Source: Tenacibaculum sp. SZ-18
Lineage (GTDB): Bacteria > Bacteroidota > Bacteroidia > Flavobacteriales > Flavobacteriaceae
Assembly (NCBI RefSeq): GCF_002813915.1
Contig: NZ_CP019335.1
Coordinates: 3,145,777 to 3,209,776, forward strand
Direction of reading: 5' to 3'
DNA: 64,000 bases
The notes beneath the pieces were generated by a model. That model saw nothing but the letters and a program-made list of their open reading frames with translations. It ran no database searches and was not told where the DNA came from. This document shows positions 8,407 to 16,626 of the stretch, in pieces. Position numbers and translations under genes: made by a program. How positions within the stretch are numbered: the first letter of the stretch is position 1; the number at the start of each line of letters is the position of its first letter.

Positions 8407-8963
8407 TACATATTCTTTTTTAATCTTTTTTCATTGTAGATATCAGCTATTGTAGGTTTTGTTTTATCCGTTTTTATCAATTCAAAAACATCTCCTTTCT
8501 TCACATAACCTGTTTGTAACACTTTGAAATAAACCCCACTCTTATCTGTATTCCAAAATTGCTTTACGATTTTCATGTCATTAAATCGAACACCTAATTT
8601 CATACAAGGTTGTCTTGGTTTAGTAACTTCAACAATAGTTTCGCCTACTTTAAAAGTGTCGCCGACATGAAGTTCTGATTCTTCACAATCCGATAATGTC
8701 AAATTTTCTCCAAACATTCCCAATTCCCATTCTAAATTTGGGTAGAGTTCTTTAAAATAATGATAGTGTTTTTCTGAAAATGCATACACAGCCTGATCAA
8801 CTCCACCGTGTTTTTCACGATTACAAATTGTATCTCCTTTTACATCCTCCACATCTAAGAAAATTGGTTCTTCCACTGGGAATTTAAAAATCCCTGTAGT
8901 AACAATTTTGCCTTTCCAATTTATTTCTTTTCGCTCTCCTATATTTGTAGCAACTATTTTCAT
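8406..8963 (-). CDS. MOSC-domain sulfurase-like protein
   Basis: The 185-residue protein is a stand-alone MOSC domain of the YiiM type. Conserved features include the EKHGGVDQAVYAF segment (about residues 51-63), FGENLT (about residue 84) and the metal/sulfur-carrier cysteine in TKPRQPCMKLG (about residue 119). MOSC proteins handle molybdenum cofactor-linked sulfur or reduce N-hydroxylated compounds in partnership with redox proteins. It is the first gene of a two-gene unit with tadA. A -7 element lies 17 nt upstream of the ATG (8980-8987). Confidence 0.85.
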   Translation of the reverse strand: MKIVATNIGERKEINWKGKIVTTGIFKFPVEEPIFLDVEDVKGDTICNREKHGGVDQAVYAFSEKHYHYFKELYPNLEWELGMFGENLTLSDCEESELHVGDTFKVGETIVEVTKPRQPCMKLGVRFNDMKIVKQFWNTDKSGVYFKVLQTGYVKKGDVFELIKTDKTKPTIADIYNEKRLKKNM

Positions 8964-8979
8964 CGAAATGCGTTTTATA

Positions 8980-8987
8980 CAAAGTTA
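8980..8987 (-). promoter_or_regulatory. Probable promoter of the MOSC-tadA unit
   Basis: Minus-strand TAACTTTG is an exact TAnnTTTG match, 17 nt before the MOSC-gene ATG. Confidence 0.45.
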
Positions 8988-9026
8988 GCTAAATAAATTA
9001 GTTATTTTTACCCAAAATTATTCGAT

Positions 9027-9791
9027 TTGACGTCTATTACTATTTCTGAAAACAAGAAAGTATATTTTGCTTCTGACCAACATTTAGGAGCTCCAACTCA
9101 AGAACAAAGCTTTCCTAGAGAACAAAAATTTGTTCGGTGGCTAAATGAAATTAAAAAGGACGCAGAAGCTATTTTTCTACTAGGAGATTTATTTGATTTT
9201 TGGTTTGAATATAAAACAGTAGTTCCGAAAGGTTTTGTTAGAGTATTAGGAAAATTAGCAGAAATTAAAGATAGCGGGATTCCAATTTACTTTTTTGTTG
9301 GAAATCATGATTTATGGATGCGCGATTATTTTGAAAAAGAACTTACTATTCCTGTTTTTCATTCTCCACAAGAATTCAAAATAAACAATAAATTATTTCT
9401 TATTGGTCATGGTGACGGTTTAGGGCCTAATGACAATGGATATAAAAGAATGAAAAAAGTTTTTACTTTTCCTTTATTTAAATGGATGTTCAGATGGTTA
9501 CATCCCGATTTAGGTGTTAAGCTTGGGCAGTATATGTCTGTCAAGAACAAAATGATTTCTGGGGATGAAGATTTTAAATTCTTGGGAAAAGAGAAAGAAT
9601 GGTTGGTACAATACTGCAAACGTAAATTAGAAAGCAAACACTACGATTTCTTTATATTTGGACACAGACACCTTCCGCTAGACATTCAACTAAAAGAAGG
9701 CAGTAAGTACTACAATTTAGGTGACTGGATAAACTTTTACACTTATGGATCTTTTAATCAAACTGAGTTTTCTTTATTAGAATATAAATAA
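9027..9791 (+). CDS. lpxH: UDP-2,3-diacylglucosamine diphosphatase (LpxH-like metallophosphoesterase)
   Basis: The 254-residue protein has the calcineurin-type metallophosphoesterase motifs in order: SDQHLG (about residue 16), GDLFDFW (about residue 53), GNHDLW (about residue 92), GHGDG (about residue 128) and FGHRHLP (about residue 210). DLFDFW after the second motif is characteristic of LpxH, which cleaves UDP-diacylglucosamine to lipid X in lipid A synthesis. The only plausible start is TTG at 9027. It is divergent from the MOSC gene and has a weak hairpin after its stop. A UDP-2,3-diacylglucosamine-unrelated phosphoesterase remains possible. Confidence 0.85.
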   Translation: MTSITISENKKVYFASDQHLGAPTQEQSFPREQKFVRWLNEIKKDAEAIFLLGDLFDFWFEYKTVVPKGFVRVLGKLAEIKDSGIPIYFFVGNHDLWMRDYFEKELTIPVFHSPQEFKINNKLFLIGHGDGLGPNDNGYKRMKKVFTFPLFKWMFRWLHPDLGVKLGQYMSVKNKMISGDEDFKFLGKEKEWLVQYCKRKLESKHYDFFIFGHRHLPLDIQLKEGSKYYNLGDWINFYTYGSFNQTEFSLLEYK

Positions 9792-9792
9792 A

Positions 9793-9827
9793 AAAGGTGC
9801 CGAAACAAATTGACACCTCTTTTGTTA
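9793..9827 (+). terminator. Weak terminator after the LpxH-like gene
   Basis: AGGTG and CACCT pair across a 14-nt loop and are followed by TCTTTT. The stem is short, so it is a tentative call. Confidence 0.4.
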
Positions 9828-10294
9828 AACAAAATTTGATTAATTCAATTAGAATTTAAAAGCAAGCCCTTTACTAAAGATCCTACAATTAAATCCAAAT
9901 TGGTTCTCTTCTTATGGATATTAAAGTTTCCAAAACTACTAAGGTATTAATACTAAAAGGGAAACATCAAGTATTAATTTCATTTTTTTCATTGAAAATA
10001 CACTAGTAATGAATTTTCAATTATTTTCTTTTCAGTTAAAATATTAACAGAACTAAACAATACTATGCTTGAAATGTCTCTTAAATAATTCGTTTCAACT
10101 ACTAAATAGACCAAATATTTTAAAAAACCCACAATCAAAAATAGAATTATCTGTATCAAAAACAACATTTAATATTATAAATCACAATATTTTAACATAT
10201 AGTTTATTTTTTTTATTCCAAAAATCAAATTTAAATGAGTAGAAAATCAACAATCTTTAACCTACTTTTAACAAGAAAAAAATTGTTAATATTG
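9828..10294. other. Gene-free stretch before moxR
   Basis: About 470 bases of very A+T-rich sequence. I see no coding frame, repeat or RNA fold; only the moxR promoter at the far right is recognisable. Confidence 0.5.
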
Positions 10295-10302
10295 TAGTTT
10301 TG
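10295..10302 (+). promoter_or_regulatory. Probable promoter of the MoxR-Bat operon
   Basis: TAGTTTTG is an exact TAnnTTTG match 35 nt before the moxR ATG, in an otherwise featureless A+T-rich stretch. Confidence 0.5.
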
Positions 10303-10337
10303 TTCACTGATATTATAACCAATAACATTTTTTATAT

Positions 10338-11327
10338 ATGGATGTAGATGTAAGAGCTATTAATGAAAAAATCGAAGTTGAAAGTGCGTTTGTAGATTTA
10401 CTTACAAATGAAATGAATAAAGTTATTGTTGGTCAAAAATATATGATCGAAAGACTACTAATTGGTTTACTAGGAAACGGACATATTCTTCTTGAAGGAG
10501 TTCCCGGACTAGCAAAAACTTTAGCAATTAATACCTTATCAAAAGCAGTTCAAGGAAGTTTCAGTAGAGTTCAGTTTACTCCAGACCTTTTACCTGCTGA
10601 TGTTATTGGTACTATGATTTACAATGTAAAAGATAATGACTTTTCCATTAAAAAAGGGCCAATCTTTGCCAATTTTGTTCTAGCAGATGAGATTAACCGT
10701 GCACCTGCAAAGGTACAGTCTGCATTACTTGAAGCAATGCAAGAAAAACAAATCACTATTGGTGACGAGACTTTTAAATTAGACGAACCTTTTTTAGTAA
10801 TGGCTACTCAAAATCCAGTTGAACAAGAAGGAACGTATCCATTACCTGAAGCCCAAATGGATCGTTTCATGTTAAAAACACTTATTGATTATCCAAAATT
10901 ACAAGACGAACAATTAATAATGAGACAAAGCTTAAATAACAGCTTTGGAAAAGTAAATCCTGTAGTCTCTTTGGAAAAAATCATAAAAGCTAGAGAAGCT
11001 GTCAATGAAGTTTACATGGACGAAAAAATTGAAAAATATATACTTGATATTATTTTCGCAACACGTTACCCTGAAAACTATAACCTAAGTAAACTAAAAC
11101 CGTTAATAAGCTTTGGGTCTTCTCCTCGTGGTAGTATTGCACTAGCAAAAGCCGCTAAATGCTATGCTTTCATAAAACGAAGAGGATACGTTATCCCTGA
11201 AGATGTTAGAGCCATGGCACATGATGTATTGCGACATAGAGTCGGAATTACCTATGAAGCTGAAGCTGAAAACATGAGTTCTATTGATATTATTAACACT
11301 ATCATAAACGAAGTTCAAGTTCCGTAA
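10338..11327 (+). CDS. MoxR-family AAA+ ATPase
   Basis: The 329-residue ATPase has a Walker A motif GVPGLAKT (about residues 54-61), Walker B LADEINRAP (about residues 115-123), ATQNP sensor 1 (about residue 156) and the MoxR signature ending YPLPEAQMDRF. MoxR ATPases act as chaperones that load or activate VWA-domain partners. Here the following genes encode DUF58 and VWA proteins, so it heads the classic Bacteroidota aerotolerance (Bat) operon. The length is normal. It has its own promoter 35 nt upstream. Confidence 0.94.
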   Translation: MDVDVRAINEKIEVESAFVDLLTNEMNKVIVGQKYMIERLLIGLLGNGHILLEGVPGLAKTLAINTLSKAVQGSFSRVQFTPDLLPADVIGTMIYNVKDNDFSIKKGPIFANFVLADEINRAPAKVQSALLEAMQEKQITIGDETFKLDEPFLVMATQNPVEQEGTYPLPEAQMDRFMLKTLIDYPKLQDEQLIMRQSLNNSFGKVNPVVSLEKIIKAREAVNEVYMDEKIEKYILDIIFATRYPENYNLSKLKPLISFGSSPRGSIALAKAAKCYAFIKRRGYVIPEDVRAMAHDVLRHRVGITYEAEAENMSSIDIINTIINEVQVP

Positions 11328-11407
11328 AAACTTCATACCAAATCAACTTAAAGTAAATCAACTAGCCATTCAAAAAATTACTTAATCCCTTAAAATTTTT
11401 GTTAAGA

Positions 11408-11737
11408 ATGACTTTTAAACTAACAACGTATAAAACGTTAACAGGTGAAAAACAAATTTTAGAAACCAAATCACAAAAGAGTACAGAAGCTGTTATTTAT
11501 GAGAACAACCGGCCAGCCTATCTAGTTGACTGTTTTGATTTAAAAACAGAATCAAACGTACAAATGAATTATTTAGTTCTTTGCCAACAAAGAAGTATGA
11601 AAAATGTAATTGAAGAGATCGGAGAAAAAAACAACGTTAATTTAACGGTAAAAGAAGCTCCGAAGTTTTCATTGAAAAAATCATCAGAAGATCAAGATTT
11701 AGAATTGCCCCCTCTTCCACTAGAATGGGTAGATTAA
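11408..11737 (+). CDS. Hypothetical protein within the MoxR-Bat operon
   Basis: ATG at 11408 gives a 109-residue protein, TFKLTTYKTL onward. I recognise no family. It has no signal peptide or membrane segment, and the last 30 residues are acidic and proline-rich (ELPPLPLEWVD). The frame closes 3 nt before the DUF58 start, and 80 nt separate it from moxR, so it is almost surely cotranscribed. The codon use looks like that of its neighbours. A role in MoxR/Bat assembly is a guess from position only. Confidence 0.7.
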   Translation: MTFKLTTYKTLTGEKQILETKSQKSTEAVIYENNRPAYLVDCFDLKTESNVQMNYLVLCQQRSMKNVIEEIGEKNNVNLTVKEAPKFSLKKSSEDQDLELPPLPLEWVD

Positions 11738-11740
11738 TAT

Positions 11741-12607
11741 ATGAACACTAAAGAATTACTTAAAAAAGTTCGAAAAATTGAGATTAAGACAAAACGTTTG
11801 TCTAATCATATATTTGGAGGTGAATACCATTCAACATTTAAAGGTCGTGGTATGACTTTTTCTGAAGTTCGTCAATATCAATATGGTGATGATATTAGAG
11901 CCATTGATTGGAACGTTACGGCGAGATATAATGAACCTTATATTAAGGTTTTTGAAGAAGAAAGAGAACTCACGATGATGTTAATGGTGGATGTTTCTGG
12001 CTCTAAACTTTTTGGTACTTCAACTCAATTTAAAAAAGATACTGTAACAGAGATTGCCGCTACATTGGCTTTCTCTGCTATACAGAACAATGACAAAGTA
12101 GGTCTTATTTTGTTTTCCGATCAAATTGAATTATACATTCCTCCTAAAAAAGGAAAGAGTCATGTGCTTCGCATCATTCGTGAATTAATCGAATTCTCAC
12201 CAAAAAGTAGGAAAACGAATATCAACGAAGCTTTAAAATTCTTGTCAAGCGTAATGAAGAAAAAAGCAATTGTTTTTATGCTTTCAGACTTTGTTGATGA
12301 GAAATATGAGAGAAACCTTAAAATTGTTGGAAATAAACATGATTTAACTGGTATCAGAATTTATGACAAATTCGATGAAGAAATTCCGAATTTAGGAATG
12401 GTGCCAATGCTTGATAATGAAACGCAGGAAGTAAGACTTATCAACACCAGTTCAAAATCAGTTAGAAACATATATAAAGCAAACGCTGTTCGATTGAAAG
12501 ATGAATTCCAAACATCTTTTAAGAAAAGTGGTTTAGGAACCATTAATGTACGAGTGGACGAAAGTTACGTTAAAAAACTACTGGGTTACTTTAAAAACAA
12601 AGGATAA
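11741..12607 (+). CDS. DUF58 domain protein (MoxR/Bat operon)
   Basis: The 288-residue protein carries the DUF58 hallmark GRGMTFSEVRQYQYGDD (about residues 32-48) followed by IRAIDWNVTAR, then a VWA-like core with MIDAS-type DVSGSKLFG (about residue 86). DUF58 proteins sit directly after MoxR in many bacteria and are thought to be MoxR clients in envelope or stress functions. No transmembrane segment is present, so it is probably cytoplasmic. The next gene starts two bases after its stop. Confidence 0.9.
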   Translation: MNTKELLKKVRKIEIKTKRLSNHIFGGEYHSTFKGRGMTFSEVRQYQYGDDIRAIDWNVTARYNEPYIKVFEEERELTMMLMVDVSGSKLFGTSTQFKKDTVTEIAATLAFSAIQNNDKVGLILFSDQIELYIPPKKGKSHVLRIIRELIEFSPKSRKTNINEALKFLSSVMKKKAIVFMLSDFVDEKYERNLKIVGNKHDLTGIRIYDKFDEEIPNLGMVPMLDNETQEVRLINTSSKSVRNIYKANAVRLKDEFQTSFKKSGLGTINVRVDESYVKKLLGYFKNKG

Positions 12608-12608
12608 A

Positions 12609-13685
12609 TTGAAGAAAATTTTACTCTACATAGCGTTATTTTGTTCAAGCTGGATGGTGGCACAAACTTCACCTGTTGAGGCTATTGTTGATACAACCAA
12701 CATTCGTATCGGAGAACAATTTGAATATAAAATATCCGTAGAAGGTACTGAAAATGTGATAATTCCCAAACTTGAACTAAAAGGACTTGAAGTTGTTGAT
12801 AGTCTACGTTTAGATACTTTGAAAAATAAACTTATTCAAAAATATATTTTAACTGGTTTTGACAGTGGAGCTTTTTACATTCCGAAACAACAAATATTTA
12901 TTCGTAACCAGGCACATTTCACCGATAGTTTATTAATCAATGTTGCAACTGTAAAGGTAGACACTACTCAAATTAAAATGTTTGAAATCAAAGGAATTAA
13001 GGGAGAACCTTATCAATTTGATGATTACAAAAATACGCTTTATTGGATTTTAGGAATTCTATTTGTTGTGACAACAGTTTTATACTTCGCTCTTAAGAGA
13101 AGTGATAATGAAGAAATTAAAACTAGAGAACAGTTATTAAATCCATATCAAGAAGCAGTTCGTAACTTAAAACTCCTAGAGGAAAAATTGTTATGGCAAA
13201 ATAATAAAGTAAAACAATATTACAGTGAATTAACCGATATCGTTAGAAACTTCATTGAACGTGAACTCAATGTACCTGCCCTAGAGACTACTACAAGGGG
13301 CTTAATTGAAACTTTATCAGACTTTACTGAAACCAAATCAATTTTAACCGATAAAGAAACTATTACTAGTTTAAACAAACTACTACAACAAGCTGATTTA
13401 GTAAAATTTGCTAAATCAAAACCATTAGCTCATGAAATAGAAGCTGACAGAAATATCGCAAAACATATTGTTGATAATATCAAACCAAATATTGAAATTG
13501 AAGAAAGTTCTGAAGTAGATCTAGTAATTATAGTAGAAAAGCCAATTATTAAAAATCCGTCGGCTTTAGTTAAAATCATTGCTCTTCTATTAGCAATAGG
13601 AATATCTATTTCAATTGCTTACTCTATTTCGAAAGTAACACCAAAGTTGAACTCGTTAAAAACACCTATAACAAATGTTGAATAA
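12609..13685 (+). CDS. Bat operon membrane protein with periplasmic domain (BatD/DUF4381-like)
   Basis: TTG at 12609 gives a 358-residue protein beginning MKKILLYIALFCSSWMVAQ, a clear signal peptide; the more upstream ATG would run through the previous gene and hide this signal. A periplasmic beta-rich domain (about residues 20-140, with RIGEQFEYKISVEG) is followed by one membrane segment (about residues 140-162, YWILGILFVVTTVLYFAL), a cytoplasmic helical part, and a second C-terminal membrane segment near residues 318-340. The order matches the protein found between DUF58 and BatA in Bacteroidota. It overlaps batA by 11 nt. Confidence 0.8.
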   Translation: MKKILLYIALFCSSWMVAQTSPVEAIVDTTNIRIGEQFEYKISVEGTENVIIPKLELKGLEVVDSLRLDTLKNKLIQKYILTGFDSGAFYIPKQQIFIRNQAHFTDSLLINVATVKVDTTQIKMFEIKGIKGEPYQFDDYKNTLYWILGILFVVTTVLYFALKRSDNEEIKTREQLLNPYQEAVRNLKLLEEKLLWQNNKVKQYYSELTDIVRNFIERELNVPALETTTRGLIETLSDFTETKSILTDKETITSLNKLLQQADLVKFAKSKPLAHEIEADRNIAKHIVDNIKPNIEIEESSEVDLVIIVEKPIIKNPSALVKIIALLLAIGISISIAYSISKVTPKLNSLKTPITNVE

Positions 13686-14679
13686 TTTCGAGTTTCATAG
13701 TCCAGAGTTTTTATGGCTATTTGCTCTAATTCCGCTTATTGCACTTTGGTTTTTCTCAAGTAGAAAAAAAGAAAGCACATTACTTTCAGTACCGAGCATT
13801 AGAGGTTTTGAAGGAAGTAATTCTATTTTGGCTAAACTAAAACCTTTACTTCATTTTATGAGGTTACTTGCACTTTCTGCTTTAATCGTGGGACTAGCTA
13901 GACCGAGAAATGTTTCTGTAAGTAAAAAAACAAAAACAAATAGAGGAATTGATATTGTTATGGCAATTGATGTTTCTGCTAGTATGCTCGCAAAAGATTT
14001 AAAACCAAATAGATTAGAAGCTTTAAAACGAGTAGCTGTTGACTTTGTAAACAGAAGACCCAATGACAGAATAGGTATTGTTGTTTATGCTGGTGAAAGT
14101 TTTACACAAACTCCAATTACAAGCGATAAATCAATTGTGAAAAGAACTATTTCTGAAATTAAATGGGGACAATTAGAGGGGGGAACTGCTATTGGAATGG
14201 GATTGGGATCTGCGGTAAATAGATTAAAAGAAAGTAAGGCTAAAAGTAAAGTTATCATTTTGCTTACTGATGGTGTCAACAATGCTGGATTTGTAGACCC
14301 TAAAACAGCGACTGAATTAGCTAAAGAATTAAATATTAAAGTTTATACAATTGGTATCGGAACAAACGGTATGGCTCCTTTCCCTTGGGCAAAAGACCCA
14401 AGAACCGGAAAATTGTCATTTAGAAACCAACAAGTTGAAATTGATGAAAAATTACTAAAATTTATCGCAAACGAAACCGAAGGCCAATACTTCCGTGCTA
14501 CTGGAAATGCTAAACTAAAAGAAATTTACGATGAGATTGATAAGCTCGAAAAGACGAAAATAGAGGAGTTTAAATACTATAATTATTCTGAACAGTATCG
14601 TTTTTGGGTAATCATAGCTGGTATATTTTTAATACTAGAATTTGTTTTACGAAACACAATCTTTAAAAGCTTTATTTAA
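13675..14679 (+). CDS. batA: VWA-domain membrane protein BatA
   Basis: The 334-residue protein has two N-terminal membrane helices (about residues 11-28 and 60-78), a VWA domain with an intact MIDAS motif in MAIDVSASM (DxSxS, about residues 99-107), TDGVNNAG carrying the later MIDAS Asp, and a C-terminal membrane helix (about residues 309-328). BatA is named from Bacteroides aerotolerance and is thought to form membrane complexes with BatB-E and MoxR. It overlaps the preceding gene and is followed after 3 nt by batB. Confidence 0.92.
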   Translation: MLNNFEFHSPEFLWLFALIPLIALWFFSSRKKESTLLSVPSIRGFEGSNSILAKLKPLLHFMRLLALSALIVGLARPRNVSVSKKTKTNRGIDIVMAIDVSASMLAKDLKPNRLEALKRVAVDFVNRRPNDRIGIVVYAGESFTQTPITSDKSIVKRTISEIKWGQLEGGTAIGMGLGSAVNRLKESKAKSKVIILLTDGVNNAGFVDPKTATELAKELNIKVYTIGIGTNGMAPFPWAKDPRTGKLSFRNQQVEIDEKLLKFIANETEGQYFRATGNAKLKEIYDEIDKLEKTKIEEFKYYNYSEQYRFWVIIAGIFLILEFVLRNTIFKSFI

Positions 14680-14682
14680 AAT

Positions 14683-15726
14683 ATGTATAAGTTAGAAGAA
14701 CCAATATATTTTTATCTATTTGCAATAGTGCCAGTACTAGTTGTAATATTTCTATTGGTTTTGTGGTGGAAAAAAAATACGCGTAAGAAATTTGCGGATC
14801 TAGCACTATTGGAAAAACTTGCTCCCAACCTGTCTAATTTTAAAGCAATTTTAAAACTTTCTTTTTTACTGATTGGATTATCATTTTTGATTATTGCCTT
14901 AGTAAATCCTAAAATGGGAACTAAACTACAAACTATAAAACGAGAAGGTGTTGATATCATTTTTGCTTTAGACGTTTCAAAAAGTATGCTAGCGCAAGAT
15001 ATTGCTCCAAATAGATTGGAAAAAGCCAAGCAAATTATCTCTAAAATAATTGACAAATTAGGAAGCGATCGCGTTGGGATTATCATATATGCGGGTAACG
15101 CCTATCCCTTATTACCTATTACAACGGACCATGCAGCTGCAAAAATGTTCTTACAAAATGCAAATCCAGACATGGTTTCAAGCCAAGGAACAGCAATAAC
15201 AGAGGCTTTAGATTTAGCCAAAACCTATTATAACAACGACGAACAAACAAACAAATTCTTACTTATTCTATCTGATGGTGAAGATCATCAGGAGGAAACC
15301 AAGCAAAAAGCACAGGATATTGCAAATGAAGGTGTAAAAGTTTACACGATTGGAGTAGGTACAGAATCAGGTGGACCAATACCGATTAAATTAAACGGTG
15401 GAAATATTGGTTATAAGAAGGATAGACAAGGAGAAACTGTTATTACTCAGCGTAAACCTGAAATACTTGAAGGTATTGCAAGAGCTTCAAACGGAACTTA
15501 CATCGATGGAAACAAGACGGAGCAACCCGTGAAAGCGATAGAGAAAATTATATCGAATGCTCAGAAAAGTGAATTCGAAACTAAACAGTTTTCAGACTAT
15601 AAAGATCAATTCCAATGGTTTTTAGGAATTGGATTCCTGTTTTTACTCGTTGATGTTTTCTTTTTTGAAAGAAAAACAAAATGGTTGAAGAAAGTAGATT
15701 TATTTAATGAAAAGGAAGAGAAATAG
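14683..15726 (+). CDS. batB: VWA-domain membrane protein BatB
   Basis: This 347-residue paralogue of BatA shows the same plan: an N-terminal helix pair (about residues 9-27 and 58-76), a MIDAS motif FALDVSKSM (about residues 93-101), LSDGEDHQEE with the later metal-binding Asp, and one C-terminal membrane helix (about residues 312-328). The two paralogues lie in tandem, which is standard for this operon. batC starts 1-2 nt after the stop. Confidence 0.92.
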   Translation: MYKLEEPIYFYLFAIVPVLVVIFLLVLWWKKNTRKKFADLALLEKLAPNLSNFKAILKLSFLLIGLSFLIIALVNPKMGTKLQTIKREGVDIIFALDVSKSMLAQDIAPNRLEKAKQIISKIIDKLGSDRVGIIIYAGNAYPLLPITTDHAAAKMFLQNANPDMVSSQGTAITEALDLAKTYYNNDEQTNKFLLILSDGEDHQEETKQKAQDIANEGVKVYTIGVGTESGGPIPIKLNGGNIGYKKDRQGETVITQRKPEILEGIARASNGTYIDGNKTEQPVKAIEKIISNAQKSEFETKQFSDYKDQFQWFLGIGFLFLLVDVFFFERKTKWLKKVDLFNEKEEK

Positions 15727-15727
15727 T

Positions 15728-16537
15728 ATGAAAAAAACAATTGAAATATTAACTATCATTCTTGCTTTTTTCTGCAATAACACTCGTGCACAGCAAGATA
15801 CACTTCAGTTAAAACGTGAAGCCCGATCTCTTTTAAGGGAAGGTAATAAACTCTATAACAAACAACAGTTTGACAAAGCTTCACTCTCTTATCGAAAAGC
15901 AATTAGTAAAAATACCAAATATGATAAAGCTAGCTACAATTATGGAAATGCTTTGTATCAAGGTAAAAAATATAAAGATGCGGTTTCTCAATATGAATTA
16001 GCAACTAAAACTGCTCAAACGAAAGTAGAAAAAGCAGAAGCCTATCACAATATTGGTAATGCTATGATGGAGCAAAAACAATATCAACAAGCAATTGATG
16101 CCTATAAAAATGCATTAAAAAATAACCCAGGGGATGATGAGACTCGTTATAATCTTGCGGTAGCTCAACAAAAAGCAGAAAAGGAAAAACAGAAAAATAA
16201 AAACGACAAAAATAAGGATAAAAAGAACCAACAGAATAAAGACCAGAAAAAGGATCAAGATCAAAAAAATAAAGATCCAAATAAGGACAAAAAGGAAGGT
16301 GACGATAAAGATCAAAAGAAAAACCAGGATCAAAAAAATAAAGACGACAAAAAGGATCCTAAGAAGGATCAAAACAACAAGGATAAACAAAAGCAAAAAC
16401 CTAAGCAAGGTAAAATGTCACCTGAGCAAATGAAACAGCTTTTAGAAAGCTTAAATAACGAAGAGAAGAAAACTCAGAAAAAAATGAACGTTAATAAATC
16501 AAAAGGCAGGAAGGTTAAACAAGAAAAAGATTGGTAA
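15728..16537 (+). CDS. batC: TPR protein BatC with lysine-rich tail
   Basis: From ATG 15728 the product has 269 residues and begins with a signal peptide ending near NNTRAQ. The N-terminal half has about three TPR repeats (FDKASLSYRKAI, YKDAVSQYELAT, YQQAIDAYKNAL). From about residue 148 to 228 it becomes a repetitive Lys/Asp/Gln/Asn-rich stretch (KDQKKDQDQKNK-type units), then a short SPEQMKQLLESLNNEE segment typical of BatC ends. The tail is likely disordered and highly charged. Its reverse complement gives a long false hydrophobic frame. Confidence 0.88.
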   Translation: MKKTIEILTIILAFFCNNTRAQQDTLQLKREARSLLREGNKLYNKQQFDKASLSYRKAISKNTKYDKASYNYGNALYQGKKYKDAVSQYELATKTAQTKVEKAEAYHNIGNAMMEQKQYQQAIDAYKNALKNNPGDDETRYNLAVAQQKAEKEKQKNKNDKNKDKKNQQNKDQKKDQDQKNKDPNKDKKEGDDKDQKKNQDQKNKDDKKDPKKDQNNKDKQKQKPKQGKMSPEQMKQLLESLNNEEKKTQKKMNVNKSKGRKVKQEKDW

Positions 16538-16600
16538 GAATTAGGAAAATTTTAAGACCAAAATCTTAAAAATCAATTAATTTACCTACTTAAAAAAAAG

Positions 16601-16608
16601 TATTTTTG
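16601..16608 (+). promoter_or_regulatory. Internal promoter before batD
   Basis: TATTTTTG is an exact TAnnTTTG match in the 89-bp gap after batC and lies 18 nt before the batD ATG at 16627. It suggests that batD and batE can be transcribed independently of moxR-batC. Confidence 0.5.
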
Positions 16609-16626
16609 TCCGATTTGAATTCAAAA

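Noticed and set aside
16115..16408. A 97-residue hydrophobic minus-strand frame
   Set aside because: It is the antisense of the Lys/Asp/Gln-rich tail of batC, whose A-rich codons read as Phe/Leu/Ile in reverse.
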